Notes: a model not told the origin generated them from the sequence alone. Numbered from the stretch's first letter, positions 25,543 to 34,278 are shown. The stretch is 64,000 bases of DNA from Thioclava arctica (GCF_040892615.1 NZ_JBFRYC010000003.1:434001-498000), one strand, 5' to 3'. Program-made: numbers and translations.

Positions 25543-27264
25543 TCAGGGCGCGTCGATCGCGGACGGGTTATCGCGTGCTTGCGAAAAGGTCCAGCCGATC
25601 TGACATGCGCGGTCCAGAACTCGGGCAGAAAGCACGATTTGCAGCGACGGGCGGGGCCGAATGCGCCCACGTTCCAGATAGACCGAGGGCTCCAGCGTCA
25701 ATTCCGCCACCCCGTCATGGCGAAATACCCAAATTTCGCCCGAGCGCAGCGCCACCGAAACCGCATGCCCGCCCATATCCAGCGTGGCATCGCAATCGGG
25801 GTGCAGATGGAAACGGATATCAAAGGGAATGCCGCGCAGGCCTTCGCGTTCGAAAATCTGGTCAAACCGCGCGATATCATTGGGCGTCATCGCCCCCAGC
25901 GTGTCATGGCCGATCAGTTCGCGCCCATCCGCGCTGAGGTCGAGCTCGCGGATATGGGTCATGCCATGGGTCTCGACATAGCCGTCATGGCCAAACAGCA
26001 TCCCAGTATCCGAGCGATCATCGCCGCGCGCCCAGACATTGTGCGGCACCTTGTCCAGAAAGGCACGCGGCGCGCGGCCAAACAGCCGCTCGGGGCCAAG
26101 GCGAGACGAGGAATAGCCGTAGATCGATAGCGTTGAATGGCTGGCCGTGGCCCGACCTGCGCGCGCCCAATCGCGCCCGAAATGCGTCCCCGAGCCACAA
26201 TTGACGATCAACGGGCGGCGCCCGGAGGTCAGTTCGAACGCCAGCGTCGAGGCGTGCCCATTGGCCGAGGCCAGCCCTTGCGGCGGCGGCGCAGTGTCGA
26301 TGATCAGCGAGCTGCGCCCGCCTTGCATGCGTGAAAATCCCATCGCCATCGGCTCGCGCCGCAGCCCGCGAATGCCCGTTGCCGACAGGGCCGCATCCAG
26401 CCGCCCCTCCAATCCGCGCCCGCCGCCATGAAACCGCGCCAAGCCGCCATCGGAATGGCGCAACGCGCGCAGGGTCGGGGCGATTCGCGAAATCGCATCA
26501 AGCACTTCACCCGGAGGGGAGCGTCCGGCGACATCCAGCGCCTCGCAGGCCCAGTTCAGCAGAGTCAGCACTTCCAGCAGCTCTTGCGGATTGCGCGTGG
26601 CGATTGCGCCCTCGGGGTTGATCCGCTTTCCGCATTCGCGTGCCAGCGCCTTGATCGCGGGATCGGCGTGATGCTCCATCCCGGTCAGGGCCAGTCCGGC
26701 ATAGATCAGCCCGGTCAGCGCCTCAAAACGGGGCAGGCCGGGAGCGGTGGATTTCCAGCGGTTCGACAGAAAGATCGTTTGCTGGCCGAGCGCGCGAAAA
26801 AAATGATCGGAATCGGTGCTGGAGCGTCCGTTCAAGATCAAGATTGCGTGGTTGATCCAGCGGATCAGGCGGCAGCCCGTCAGATCCGGGGTCCAGCCAG
26901 CCCCTTTGCCGGTGCCAAATCGGGTGATCCAGCCAAAGACCCAATCCTGCGCCCGCATGCGGGCCTCGCGGTCACCCACAGCGGCCAGATCATCAAGCCA
27001 TGAGAAGCCGTGCAAGGCCTCTTGAAAGCTTGGATCGGGCATTGTCAGGTCCCAGATATTGACGCCCGGTCCTTCAACCAAGAAGCCGGAAAACAGGAAA
27101 TTCCCCTGAATAAGTTGACGTCCACGCGCAAACGAGCCGATCGTGCGCGGTTCGGGTTGGCTGACAAAACCGGTCGCCGGGCGTGATCGCCCTGCACGCG
27201 CCGCCGCCAGCCGGTTCAGCGCCGTGGCGAGTTTTGCCGATGATTGGGAGCTGTCCTTGCTCAT
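25543..27264 (-). CDS. Heparinase II/III-family protein
   Basis: A 573-residue protein of the heparinase II/III group. The N-terminal half is an alpha-toroid of helices (WVFGWITRFGTGKG, RLIRWINHAILIL, RFEALTGLIYAGLAL). The C-terminal half is a beta-sandwich with LASANGHASTLAFELTSG, VNCGSGTHFG and ATASHSTLSIYG. This paralogue is conserved between rsmB and purH in Rhodobacterales and has no proven substrate; a role in cell-envelope or exopolysaccharide turnover is inferred. No signal peptide is seen, so export is uncertain. Confidence 0.85.
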   Translation of the reverse strand: MSKDSSQSSAKLATALNRLAAARAGRSRPATGFVSQPEPRTIGSFARGRQLIQGNFLFSGFLVEGPGVNIWDLTMPDPSFQEALHGFSWLDDLAAVGDREARMRAQDWVFGWITRFGTGKGAGWTPDLTGCRLIRWINHAILILNGRSSTDSDHFFRALGQQTIFLSNRWKSTAPGLPRFEALTGLIYAGLALTGMEHHADPAIKALARECGKRINPEGAIATRNPQELLEVLTLLNWACEALDVAGRSPPGEVLDAISRIAPTLRALRHSDGGLARFHGGGRGLEGRLDAALSATGIRGLRREPMAMGFSRMQGGRSSLIIDTAPPPQGLASANGHASTLAFELTSGRRPLIVNCGSGTHFGRDWARAGRATASHSTLSIYGYSSSRLGPERLFGRAPRAFLDKVPHNVWARGDDRSDTGMLFGHDGYVETHGMTHIRELDLSADGRELIGHDTLGAMTPNDIARFDQIFEREGLRGIPFDIRFHLHPDCDATLDMGGHAVSVALRSGEIWVFRHDGVAELTLEPSVYLERGRIRPRPSLQIVLSARVLDRACQIGWTFSQARDNPSAIDAP

Positions 27265-27348
27265 GCCTGCTGCTCTAAAGCCCTTCTGCCGGGGATAGGC
27301 GTCACGTTACCGGGGCGGCGGCCCGCTGTCACCGGTCTGACGTGCAGA

Positions 27349-28620
27349 TCAGGCCAAGCGTTGCAGTCGCGCCATGTAAAAGCCGTCCATGCCGCCGCGA
27401 TCGGCCCAGAAATCGGGTCGCAGACGCAATCCGCCTTCGGGTGTGATCCAGTCGGGATCAATCCCAGCGAGGTCGGGCGGCGAAATGGATAGGTCTGCGT
27501 GGCGCTCCAGCGCGGCCTTGATTTGCGCCTCGCCTTCTTCAGGCAGCAGCGAGCAGGTTGCATAGACCAGAGTGCCGCCCGGTTTGAGCCAACCAATCGC
27601 GCGATCGAGCAAGTCGGCTTGCAGCGCAAAGAGCGGTTTGATCGTGGCGCTGTTCTTGACGAAGGGCAGATCGGGGTGACGGCGGATCGTGCCGGTGGCC
27701 GAACAGGGCGCATCCAGCAAGATCGCATCGAAGGGCGCATCGGGCTGCCAATTCAGCGCATCCGCAGCTACGATCTCTGCCGCCAGCCCGGTACGTTCGA
27801 GGTTTTCCACCAACCGCTCAAGGCGCGGGCCGGAAATATCCAGTGCGGTGACCTGCGCGCCCATCGCGGCCAGTTGCAGCGTTTTGCCCCCCGGTGCCGC
27901 GCACAGATCAAGGACGCGCGCCCCCGGTGCTGGCGCCAGCAGTTTCGCTGGCAGCGCCGCAGCGGCATCTTGCACCCACCAATCGCCGCTTTCGAACCCC
28001 GGCAGATCGGTGATCTTGCCTTGCGCGGGCAGGCGCAGAGAGCCGGTGGGCAGCAGTTCGGCGCCTAGCGTTTCGGCCCATTTTGCCGAGTCCGATTTCA
28101 CGCTGAGATCTGTTGGTGCACCGGCCAAATGCGCGGTTTCGATCAACTGCGCCGTGCGCTTGCCATAAGCGGCCATCACGCGGCCCCGCAGCCAGCCGGG
28201 CATTTCCGGCGCAGGTTGTTTCGCCCAAGCCTCGGTTTCGACCGAGACCTTGCGCAGCACTGCATTGACCAGCCCGGAAAAGCTGCTGGTCTTGGGTCCG
28301 GCCGATTTCGCCAGCGTCACAGCCGCATCCACGACGCCATGCGGGGCCTGACCCTCTTGCAGCAACTCGACTGTCGCCAGCCGCAGGAGCGCCATGATAT
28401 CGGCCGAAGGCTTGCGCCGCAGATGCGGTTTGAGCACGCCATCGGCCCGCGCGAGGTGGCGCAATGTCGTTGTTGCCAATCGTTGGGCGCGCGCGCGCTG
28501 GGCCGGTTCGAGCCCATCCAGCGCGTCTTGGCCAATTTGATCTGAGAGGCTCTCGTGATCTTCGGTCACGCCGATGATCAGGCCGAGGGCCGCAAAACGC
28601 GCTGGATCGGGACGTGCCAT
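27349..28620 (-). CDS. rsmB: 16S rRNA (cytosine-C5) methyltransferase, RsmB family
   Basis: A 423-residue enzyme. An N-terminal NusB-like helical domain (about residues 1-135) is followed by a Rossmann SAM-binding domain with VLDLCAAPGGKTLQLA. The two catalytic cysteines are in LLDAPCSATG and VYATCSL. E. coli RsmB methylates C967 of 16S rRNA; that is the inferred target. ATG 28620 is the only good start. The gene is divergent from the SdhAF4-like gene, and its downstream neighbour starts after an 84-base gap. Confidence 0.92.
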   Translation of the reverse strand: MARPDPARFAALGLIIGVTEDHESLSDQIGQDALDGLEPAQRARAQRLATTTLRHLARADGVLKPHLRRKPSADIMALLRLATVELLQEGQAPHGVVDAAVTLAKSAGPKTSSFSGLVNAVLRKVSVETEAWAKQPAPEMPGWLRGRVMAAYGKRTAQLIETAHLAGAPTDLSVKSDSAKWAETLGAELLPTGSLRLPAQGKITDLPGFESGDWWVQDAAAALPAKLLAPAPGARVLDLCAAPGGKTLQLAAMGAQVTALDISGPRLERLVENLERTGLAAEIVAADALNWQPDAPFDAILLDAPCSATGTIRRHPDLPFVKNSATIKPLFALQADLLDRAIGWLKPGGTLVYATCSLLPEEGEAQIKAALERHADLSISPPDLAGIDPDWITPEGGLRLRPDFWADRGGMDGFYMARLQRLA

Positions 28621-28700
28621 GGGATGCGGCCTTGTAGCTTGTTACGATTGGGTCAACGGCCTATATCATGCGCGCGCCCACTGACAAGGAACACCCTCCG

Positions 28701-28898
28701 ATGTCCGAAGAATTTCGCGATAATCCGCAACAGCCACACGATTTGCCGCCCGCCGCTCAACGTGCCTTGGCGGAGGCTGAAGAACGCCGCCGCGCCGTGA
28801 AGGGGGCCGAACTGCCCACAGAACTGGGTGGACGTGATGGCCCCGAGCCGGTGCGCTACGGCGATTGGGAAAAAAAGGGTCTCGCGATCGATTTCTGA
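28701..28898 (+). CDS. SdhAF4-like protein (DUF1674)
   Basis: A 65-residue protein ending in ELGGRDGPEPVRYGDWEKKGLAIDF (quoted to show the block GGRDGPEPVRYGDWEKKG). This is the diagnostic C-terminus of DUF1674/SDHAF4, which helps assemble flavinylated succinate dehydrogenase subunit A. The N-terminal half is charged and low in complexity, as usual. ATG 28701 has AAGGA upstream. It is divergent from rsmB and convergent with dapB. The succinate dehydrogenase genes are not in this window. Confidence 0.85.
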   Translation: MSEEFRDNPQQPHDLPPAAQRALAEAEERRRAVKGAELPTELGGRDGPEPVRYGDWEKKGLAIDF

Positions 28899-28919
28899 GC
28901 GCCGCGCCCTTGGTGCACG

Positions 28920-28958
28920 CCGGGGGTTTTGCACCCCCGGACCCCCGCAGGATATTTT
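28920..28958. repeat. Short dispersed repeat, copy 2, possible bidirectional terminator
   Basis: A stem of CCGGGGGT/ACCCCCGG with a five-base loop is followed by ACCCCCGCAGGATATTTT. It sits between the convergent SdhAF4-like and dapB genes, and the downstream T-run suits termination of the plus-strand transcript. Its CCCCGGACC core and GATATTTT end resemble the copies at 13617 and 32026. Confidence 0.55.
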
Positions 28959-28983
28959 CAGAATTTGGAGTGGGGGCGGCGGT

Positions 28984-29793
28984 TCAGAGGCCCAAGACGT
29001 CGAGCATGTCATATTCTCCGGGCGCTTTGTCTTGCCCCCAAAGCGCGGCCTTGAGTGCGCCGCGTGCAAAAATGGCGCGGTCGGTGGCAATATGGCGCAG
29101 TACGATACGCTCGCCTTGGCCTGCGAAAAGCACGTCATGCTCGCCCACGATATCGCCGCCGCGAATGGCAGAAAAGCCGATGGCCCCTTTCGCCCGCGCG
29201 CCGGTCATTCCGTCACGCCCCGATTCGCGGTGCTCGGCGAGCGTGATGCCCCGGCCTTCCGCGGCGGCCTCGCCCAGCATCAGCGCCGTTCCTGAAGGGG
29301 CGTCGACTTTTTTGTTGTGATGGGCCTCGATCACCTCAATATCCCAATCGGTATCCAGCGCGGCGGCGACCTTTTTCGTAAGCTGCGTGAGAAGATTGAC
29401 CCCGAGACTCATGTTGCCCGCGCGCACGATCACCGCATGGCGCGCGCAGGGTTTGAGCGCGGCGATGTGATCTACGCCCATGCCGGTAGTGCCGATGACA
29501 TGGGTGAGGCGGGCTTGGGCGGCGAGTTTGGCGAAGGCCACGGTGGCATCAGGGGCGGTGAAGTCGATCACGGCCTGCGCGCCCGAAAACGCCACGAGCG
29601 GGTCATCGGTCACGAGCACGCCATTGGCGGCTCCACCCATCGCCTCGCCAAGATCGCGCCCGACCCAGTCATGGCCCTCGCGTTCAATTGCGCCGACAAG
29701 ACGCGCTTTGGCACTGTCTTGGATGAGGCGGATCAGCATCTGGCCCATGCGCCCCGAAGCCCCGGTCACGACGATACCCGGCAAATCGCTCAT
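28984..29793 (-). CDS. dapB: 4-hydroxy-tetrahydrodipicolinate reductase
   Basis: A 269-residue DapB, which reduces the product of DapA in the lysine/diaminopimelate pathway. The nucleotide-binding motif is VTGASGRMGQ near the N-terminus, the catalytic region is IEAHHNKKVDAPSGTA, and GTTGMG and RAGNMSLGVNLL complete the family pattern. ATG 29793 is preceded by GGAGA; a longer start at 29898 would run through the rbfA promoter region. It is divergent from rbfA. A DapC-like aminotransferase of the same pathway lies at 53379. Confidence 0.95.
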   Translation of the reverse strand: MSDLPGIVVTGASGRMGQMLIRLIQDSAKARLVGAIEREGHDWVGRDLGEAMGGAANGVLVTDDPLVAFSGAQAVIDFTAPDATVAFAKLAAQARLTHVIGTTGMGVDHIAALKPCARHAVIVRAGNMSLGVNLLTQLTKKVAAALDTDWDIEVIEAHHNKKVDAPSGTALMLGEAAAEGRGITLAEHRESGRDGMTGARAKGAIGFSAIRGGDIVGEHDVLFAGQGERIVLRHIATDRAIFARGALKAALWGQDKAPGEYDMLDVLGL

Positions 29794-29891
29794 CTGACAT
29801 CTCCTTCTCGCTTTGGCGCTATCTAGCCGCTTGCGCGCGCCCATGCAAAGCCCCCGTTGCGCGCGCAGGCCTGAAGCATTATGTGAGCGCC

Positions 29892-30320
29892 ATGGCAAAG
29901 AACAGTTCCTCAGCGGCCCGCGGGCCGAAACTCCGTCAGCTTCGCATGGGCGAGCTGATCCGGCACACCCTGTCGGATCTGCTTTTGCGTGGCGATGTGC
30001 ATGATCCCGATCTCAACCGGATTTCGGTGACAGTGGGGGAGGTGCGGTGTTCGCCCGATCTCAAAGTTGCCACCGCTTATGTCACGCCTTTGGGCGGTCA
30101 GGGCGGCAGTGACTTGATCGCGGCACTGGCGCGCAACAAGGGCGAGCTGCGCCATCTTCTGGGCAAAGAGATGACGGCGAAATACGTTCCCGATCTGCGG
30201 TTCCGTCTTGATGAGACCTATGACCAGATGGATGAGACGCGGCGCTTGTTTTCAGATGAAACGGTGCAGCGCGACATCGCGGCGCGCGATGAAGGCGATG
30301 ATGACGACGCGCGTGACTAA
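29892..30320 (+). CDS. rbfA: Ribosome-binding factor A
   Basis: A 142-residue RbfA, which binds the pre-30S subunit and helps 16S rRNA 5'-end maturation. The KH-like core has MGELIRHTLSDLLL, VTVGEVRCSPDLKVATAYV, LRHLLGKEM and VPDLRFRLDETYDQ. The tail is acidic (DEGDDDDARD). ATG 29892 gives MAKNSSS; a GTG at 29883 is in frame and possible. The 3' end overlaps the next gene, and truB follows, so it is part of a ribosome/RNA operon. Confidence 0.94.
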   Translation: MAKNSSSAARGPKLRQLRMGELIRHTLSDLLLRGDVHDPDLNRISVTVGEVRCSPDLKVATAYVTPLGGQGGSDLIAALARNKGELRHLLGKEMTAKYVPDLRFRLDETYDQMDETRRLFSDETVQRDIAARDEGDDDDARD

Positions 30321-31053
30321 CGTGGCGTTCGCGGTGCTTGCGCTGCTCGCGGTGCCCGCTTGGGCGCAAACGGTGCCCTGTGAAGACATGCAGTTTGACG
30401 GGCTTGGCTATACCGTTTGCACCGCGCATGCGGGCGATGATTTGCGGCTTTACCTCAATGATTCCGATGGTCAGCTGATCGGCACGCCCGAGCGCCTTGC
30501 CGCGATCCTGCCCGCTGACAAGCAGGTGGTTTTTGCGATGAATGCGGGCATGTATCATCCTGATCGCAAGCCGGTTGGGCTGTTCGTCGAGGATGGCACC
30601 CAAGAGCATAAAATTGTGACCTCCGAGGGGCCGGGGAATTTCGGGTTGCTGCCCAACGGGGTGTTTTGTATTGCCGATACGCTATCGGTCATTGAATCGC
30701 GTGCCTTTGCAGCCGATCCGCCAAGCTGTCGCTATGCAACGCAATCCGGCCCGATGCTGGTGATCGACGGCGCGCTGCACCCCAAGTTTCTCGCCGATGG
30801 CACCTCGACCAATATTCGCAACGGTGTCGGGGTTTCGGCGGATGGTCAGACGGCATGGTTCGCGATTTCCAACCAGCCCGTGACATTTCATCAATTCGCG
30901 CGGTTTTTCCGCGACGATCTGGGCGCGAAAGATGCGCTTTATTTTGATGGCAAGGTCTCGCGGTTGACGGTTCCTGCGCAGGGGCGCGAGGATCTGGGGT
31001 TGCCTATGGGGCCAATCGTGGCGCTGATCGCAGCGAAACCTGCCGCCAATTGA
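30298..31053 (+). CDS. DUF2233 phosphodiester-glycosidase-like exported protein
   Basis: About 251 residues with an N-terminal signal peptide (VAFAVLALLAVPAWAQ). The DUF2233/NAGPA-like core has FAMNAGMYHPDRKPVGLFVE, EGPGNFGLLPNGVFCI, ATQSGPMLVIDG and IRNGVGVSADGQ. Related domains cleave phosphodiester-linked sugars; the substrate here is unknown. Starts at 30298 or 30301 both fit; they overlap the end of rbfA by about 20 bases, so translation is probably coupled. It is an envelope-type protein placed within a ribosome operon. Confidence 0.8.
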   Translation: MMTTRVTNVAFAVLALLAVPAWAQTVPCEDMQFDGLGYTVCTAHAGDDLRLYLNDSDGQLIGTPERLAAILPADKQVVFAMNAGMYHPDRKPVGLFVEDGTQEHKIVTSEGPGNFGLLPNGVFCIADTLSVIESRAFAADPPSCRYATQSGPMLVIDGALHPKFLADGTSTNIRNGVGVSADGQTAWFAISNQPVTFHQFARFFRDDLGAKDALYFDGKVSRLTVPAQGREDLGLPMGPIVALIAAKPAAN

Positions 31054-31104
31054 CGCGGTCTGCCCCCTGCGATAGCAGACGCGCTGCAAAGATAAGGGAC
31101 GATT

Positions 31105-32013
31105 ATGGCTCGCAAAAAAGGGCGCGATATTTCAGGTTGGCTGATCGTGGACAAACCTGCGGGTGTGACGTCGACCTCTGTGGTCAATAAGGTGCGCTGG
31201 GCCTTGGACGCAAAGAAGGCAGGCCATGCCGGCACGCTTGATCCTGCGGCGACCGGCGTTCTTGCCGTGGCGCTGGGCGAGGCCACCAAAACCGTGCCTT
31301 TCATCACCGATGCGCTGAAATGCTACCGTTTCGTAGTGCAATTGGGGGCATCGACCAAGACCGACGATGCCGAAGGCGAGGTGATCGCCACCTCCGACGC
31401 GCGCCCCTCTGATGACGAAATCCGCACCGCGCTACACGCCTTTGAAGGCGATATCGAGCAAGTCCCGCCGCAATTCTCTGCCGTAAAGGTGGATGGCGAA
31501 CGCGCCTATGCTTTGGCGCGCGCAGGTGAGGAAATGGATCTCGTGGCGCGCCCGCTTTTTGTGGAAAGCTTGGTGATGATTGCGCGCCTCGATGCAGATC
31601 AGGTCGAGTTGGAAATGGTCTGCGGCAAGGGTGGCTATGTGCGCTCGATCGCGCGCGATCTGGGGCAAAACCTTGGCTGTCTTGGTCATGTTGCATGGCT
31701 GCGCCGCGAATGGTCGGGGCCATTCGAGGCCAGTGACGGGATCAGCCTCGATCAGATTGATGCGCTCGCCAAGACCCCCGAACTCGATGCCAAACTGCTG
31801 CCGTTGGAATTGGGGCTGGATGACCTGCCCCAGCTCAAAGCCACGCCAGAAGGCGCTGTGCGGCTGAAGAATGGCAATCCTGGCATGGTTATTCCCGGCG
31901 CGGATGCAGTGGAATGGGGCGATGAGGCCTGGGTCAGTTTTGAGGGCAAGCCGCTTGCTGTGGGTGTCTATAAATCGGGCGAATTGCACCCCTCGCGCGT
32001 CTTCAATCTTTGA
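31105..32013 (+). CDS. truB: tRNA pseudouridine-55 synthase
   Basis: A 302-residue TruB that makes pseudouridine 55 in the T loop of tRNAs. The N-terminal block is GWLIVDKPAGVTST, and the catalytic Asp46 lies in GHAGTLDPAATGVL. CYRFVVQLGASTKTDDAEG, PPQFSAVKVDGERAY and KGGYVRSIARDLG follow. A C-terminal PUA-like region is present. It follows the DUF2233 gene by 51 bases and is part of the rbfA-truB-rpsO order common in bacteria, here interrupted before rpsO. Confidence 0.95.
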   Translation: MARKKGRDISGWLIVDKPAGVTSTSVVNKVRWALDAKKAGHAGTLDPAATGVLAVALGEATKTVPFITDALKCYRFVVQLGASTKTDDAEGEVIATSDARPSDDEIRTALHAFEGDIEQVPPQFSAVKVDGERAYALARAGEEMDLVARPLFVESLVMIARLDADQVELEMVCGKGGYVRSIARDLGQNLGCLGHVAWLRREWSGPFEASDGISLDQIDALAKTPELDAKLLPLELGLDDLPQLKATPEGAVRLKNGNPGMVIPGADAVEWGDEAWVSFEGKPLAVGVYKSGELHPSRVFNL

Positions 32014-32025
32014 TCTTTCATCTAG

Positions 32026-32053
32026 CCCGAAATACTCCCGCCGGAGGCTTCCG
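32026..32053. repeat. Short dispersed repeat, copy 3
   Basis: On the minus strand this reads CCTCCGGCGGGAGTATTTCG, a form of the same short element seen at 13617 and 28920. It lies 12 bases after the truB stop and before DUF1643. It has a short CCTCCGGCGGGAG imperfect palindrome. Confidence 0.45.
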
Positions 32054-32106
32054 CAGCTGGAGCTTGGCGCAATCGGGGCTGGCAGAAGGAAACGGAGCGA
32101 TTGGTG

Positions 32107-32637
32107 ATGATCTCACGTGAACATATCAAGGGCGATGCGCCCTCTGTCGCGCTCTATTCCGAATGCGAGGCGTATCGCTACGCGCTGACCCGTGTCTGGG
32201 ACACGCGCAAACCGCGCGCGCTGTTCGTGATGCTCAACCCTTCCACCGCAACCGAGCGCCAGAATGACCCGACCGTCGAGCGTTGCGAGCGCCGCGCCCG
32301 CGCTCTGGGCTTTGGCGCGTTCCGGGTGACCAATATTTTTGCTTGGCGCGCCACCGATCCCAAGGTGATGCGCGCGCAAACCGATCCGGTTGGCCCGGAC
32401 AATGACATGATGATCCGCGATAGTGTTGCATGGGCAAGCGGGCCTGACGACCGCATCATCTGTGCCTGGGGGGCGCATGGGGCGCATCTTGATCGCGGCG
32501 CTTCTGTCGAGCGCCTGCTGCGCGCGACCGGGCGTGATCTGCACCAGCTTGGGCTGACCAAGTCGGGGGCGCCCAAGCATCCGCTCTATATCGCCTATGA
32601 CCGCCAACCGGCGCTTTGGCCCGGTCCACACAAGTGA
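32107..32637 (+). CDS. DUF1643-domain protein
   Basis: A 176-residue protein that I recognise as DUF1643: RALFVMLNPSTATERQNDPTVERC, then FRVTNIFAWRATDPKVM, CAWGAHGAHLDR and a C-terminal HQLGLTKSGAPKHPLYI. Its function is unknown; some members occur beside nucleotide or mobile genes. ATG 32107 has GGAG 9 bases upstream; GTG 32104 is also possible. It lies between truB and the RTX gene and is not a usual part of the truB-rpsO operon. Confidence 0.8.
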   Translation: MISREHIKGDAPSVALYSECEAYRYALTRVWDTRKPRALFVMLNPSTATERQNDPTVERCERRARALGFGAFRVTNIFAWRATDPKVMRAQTDPVGPDNDMMIRDSVAWASGPDDRIICAWGAHGAHLDRGASVERLLRATGRDLHQLGLTKSGAPKHPLYIAYDRQPALWPGPHK

Positions 32638-32664
32638 TTTCATGATCGCGTCATGCGGCCTGTG

Positions 32665-32679
32665 TTAACAAACGCTTAG
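32665..32679 (+). promoter_or_regulatory. CtrA-like half-site pair upstream of the RTX gene
   Basis: TTAACAAACGCTTAG reads as TTAA, seven bases, then TTAG. The CtrA consensus of alphaproteobacteria is TTAA-N7-TTAA, so the second half has one mismatch. It lies 76 bases upstream of the start codon. A nearby TTCTC-ATTA-GAGAA palindrome at 32692-32705 could be a second operator. This is a pattern match only. Confidence 0.35.
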
Positions 32680-32754
32680 TATTTTAACCTTTTCTCATTA
32701 GAGAACCCTCTGGAAATGGCGTATCAATCACGCGAATTCACAGAGGTGTGATCT

Positions 32755-33837
32755 ATGCTTTTTCTGTCCAGCCTATTGGGGCTTCTCGTTGCCGGGACGT
32801 CTGCGGGCATGTTTGCGTTCAAATCGGATACGTCTGAAACCGATACGGACCCTGAGACTGAGGTTTCGGACGGGTCTGAAAATAGTGACGCGCCCGATCT
32901 GTTCGATTTGGCGACCGCGACTGAGATGCAGGTCACGCTAGAGGATGTCTCCGGGCCCAATGACGTGCCAGCCGAGGTCACCGCAGGCGAAGAACGTCTT
33001 GATCCGGTTGTTTCTCCAAGCGCGGGCGCGGGCGATGATATCGTCTGGGGGGCCGCGCAGGGCGACACGATTGAGGGCGGCGCGGGCGATGATCAGATCG
33101 CAGGCTATGAGGGCAACGACACGCTGCTGGGTGGCGATGGGCGCGATCATCTGTTTGGCGATGCGGGCGATGACATGCTGGCCGGGGGCGCGGGCGATGA
33201 TGCGCTTAATGGTGGGGATGGCGATGATTTGCTGGTTGCCGAAGATGGCGATGACGCGTTGGTCGGTGCCTTTGGCGCGGACACGCTGATGGGTGGCGCG
33301 GGCAGCGACACGCTGTCGGGCGGGGCCGATGGCGACTTGCTGCGCGGGGGCAGCGGCGATGACACGCTGGAGGGCGATGCAGGCGATGACACCTTGTCTG
33401 GCGATCAGGGCCATGACGAGATGTCGGGCGGGGCTGGCGATGATGTTATCCTTGGGCTTGTTCCCAATGCTGGCTTCGATGACCGAGAGGATGGCGACCT
33501 GCTGAATGGCGGCGCTGGGGCGGACACGCTGGTGATGGGGTCAGGCGATTGGGCCAATGGCGGTGAGGATAGCGATCTGTTCACTTTGGGCGAATGGATT
33601 GATCCTGCCGCGCCGGCCACAATTGCCGATTACGCCCAGAGCGAAGATCAAATCGCGATCGTTTATGACCCCGAGGCGACGCCCGATCCGGTGGTGTCAG
33701 TTGAGCCATCGCAAGATCATGAGGCGGCGTCTTGGGTCTTGCTCAACGGGGTGCGGCTGGCCGAGGTGCTCAACGCGCGCGATCTAAGAAGCGAAGACGT
33801 GCTGCTGGCGACGCCGCAGCAATTTGCGTGGCTCTAG
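32755..33837 (+). CDS. RTX (GGxGxD) repeat calcium-binding protein
   Basis: A 360-residue acidic protein. Residues 1-22 are a single hydrophobic segment (signal or anchor), then an Asp/Glu/Thr-rich linker to about residue 85. More than a dozen nonapeptide RTX repeats follow (for example GGAGDDTL-like units GGDGRDHLFGD and GGAGDDALNGG) to about residue 240, and a non-repeat C-terminal domain ends in FAWL. RTX repeats form calcium-bound beta-rolls in exported proteins, usually by type I secretion. No type I secretion genes are adjacent. There is no catalytic domain, so it is probably a surface or scaffold protein. Confidence 0.85.
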   Translation: MLFLSSLLGLLVAGTSAGMFAFKSDTSETDTDPETEVSDGSENSDAPDLFDLATATEMQVTLEDVSGPNDVPAEVTAGEERLDPVVSPSAGAGDDIVWGAAQGDTIEGGAGDDQIAGYEGNDTLLGGDGRDHLFGDAGDDMLAGGAGDDALNGGDGDDLLVAEDGDDALVGAFGADTLMGGAGSDTLSGGADGDLLRGGSGDDTLEGDAGDDTLSGDQGHDEMSGGAGDDVILGLVPNAGFDDREDGDLLNGGAGADTLVMGSGDWANGGEDSDLFTLGEWIDPAAPATIADYAQSEDQIAIVYDPEATPDPVVSVEPSQDHEAASWVLLNGVRLAEVLNARDLRSEDVLLATPQQFAWL

Positions 33838-33981
33838 GGCGCAGACGCCGCGAAAAATCACTTTTCTTCGCGCCGATTCGCGCCTATACGCGCCCATCCG
33901 AACCGAACAGGCTCGGTATATATGGACCCTGCTGGACGACATCCCGGCTTGCGCCCGAACCCTCGATATAAGGAGATCCCG

Positions 33982-34251
33982 ATGTCGATCACTGTTGAAG
34001 ACAAGAATGCGCTGATCAAAGAATACGCCACCAAAGAAGGCGACACCGGTTCGCCCGAAGTTCAGGTCGCGATCCTGACCAAGCGTATCGCAAACCTCAC
34101 CGAGCATTTCAAAGAGCATAAAAAAGACAACCACTCGCGTCGTGGTCTGCTGATGCTCGTCGCGCAGCGCCGCAAGCTGCTCGATTACACCAAAGCCAAA
34201 GATGTGGCCCGCTACCAGTCGCTGATCGAGCGTCTCGGCCTGCGCCGCTAA
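33982..34251 (+). CDS. rpsO: 30S ribosomal protein S15
   Basis: An 89-residue S15, the standard length. GDTGSPEVQVAILTKRIANL, HKKDNHSRRGLLMLVAQRR and LDYTKAKDVARYQSLIERL are the 16S rRNA-binding core. The start at 33982 has AGGAG at 33971-33975. It binds the central domain of 16S rRNA early in 30S assembly. A strong terminator follows at once, so it is not cotranscribed with pnp here. Confidence 0.98.
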   Translation: MSITVEDKNALIKEYATKEGDTGSPEVQVAILTKRIANLTEHFKEHKKDNHSRRGLLMLVAQRRKLLDYTKAKDVARYQSLIERLGLRR

Positions 34252-34278
34252 CCGTCGTCAGTTTTCGAACTGCGCAAG

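Noticed and set aside
25476..25670. Longer N-terminus for PurH
   Set aside because: The extra residues are Arg/Pro-rich, unlike PurH, and overlap the end of the heparinase-like gene. A GTG with a ribosome-binding site exists at 25475.
23349..25937. An 862-codon open frame on the plus strand across lspA, purH and the heparinase-like gene
   Set aside because: It lies antisense to three well-supported genes and shows no domain of its own.
33050..33430. Dense tandem repeats that look at first like a CRISPR array or microsatellite
   Set aside because: The period is about 27 bases and in frame, encoding RTX nonapeptides. There are no constant repeats with unique spacers.
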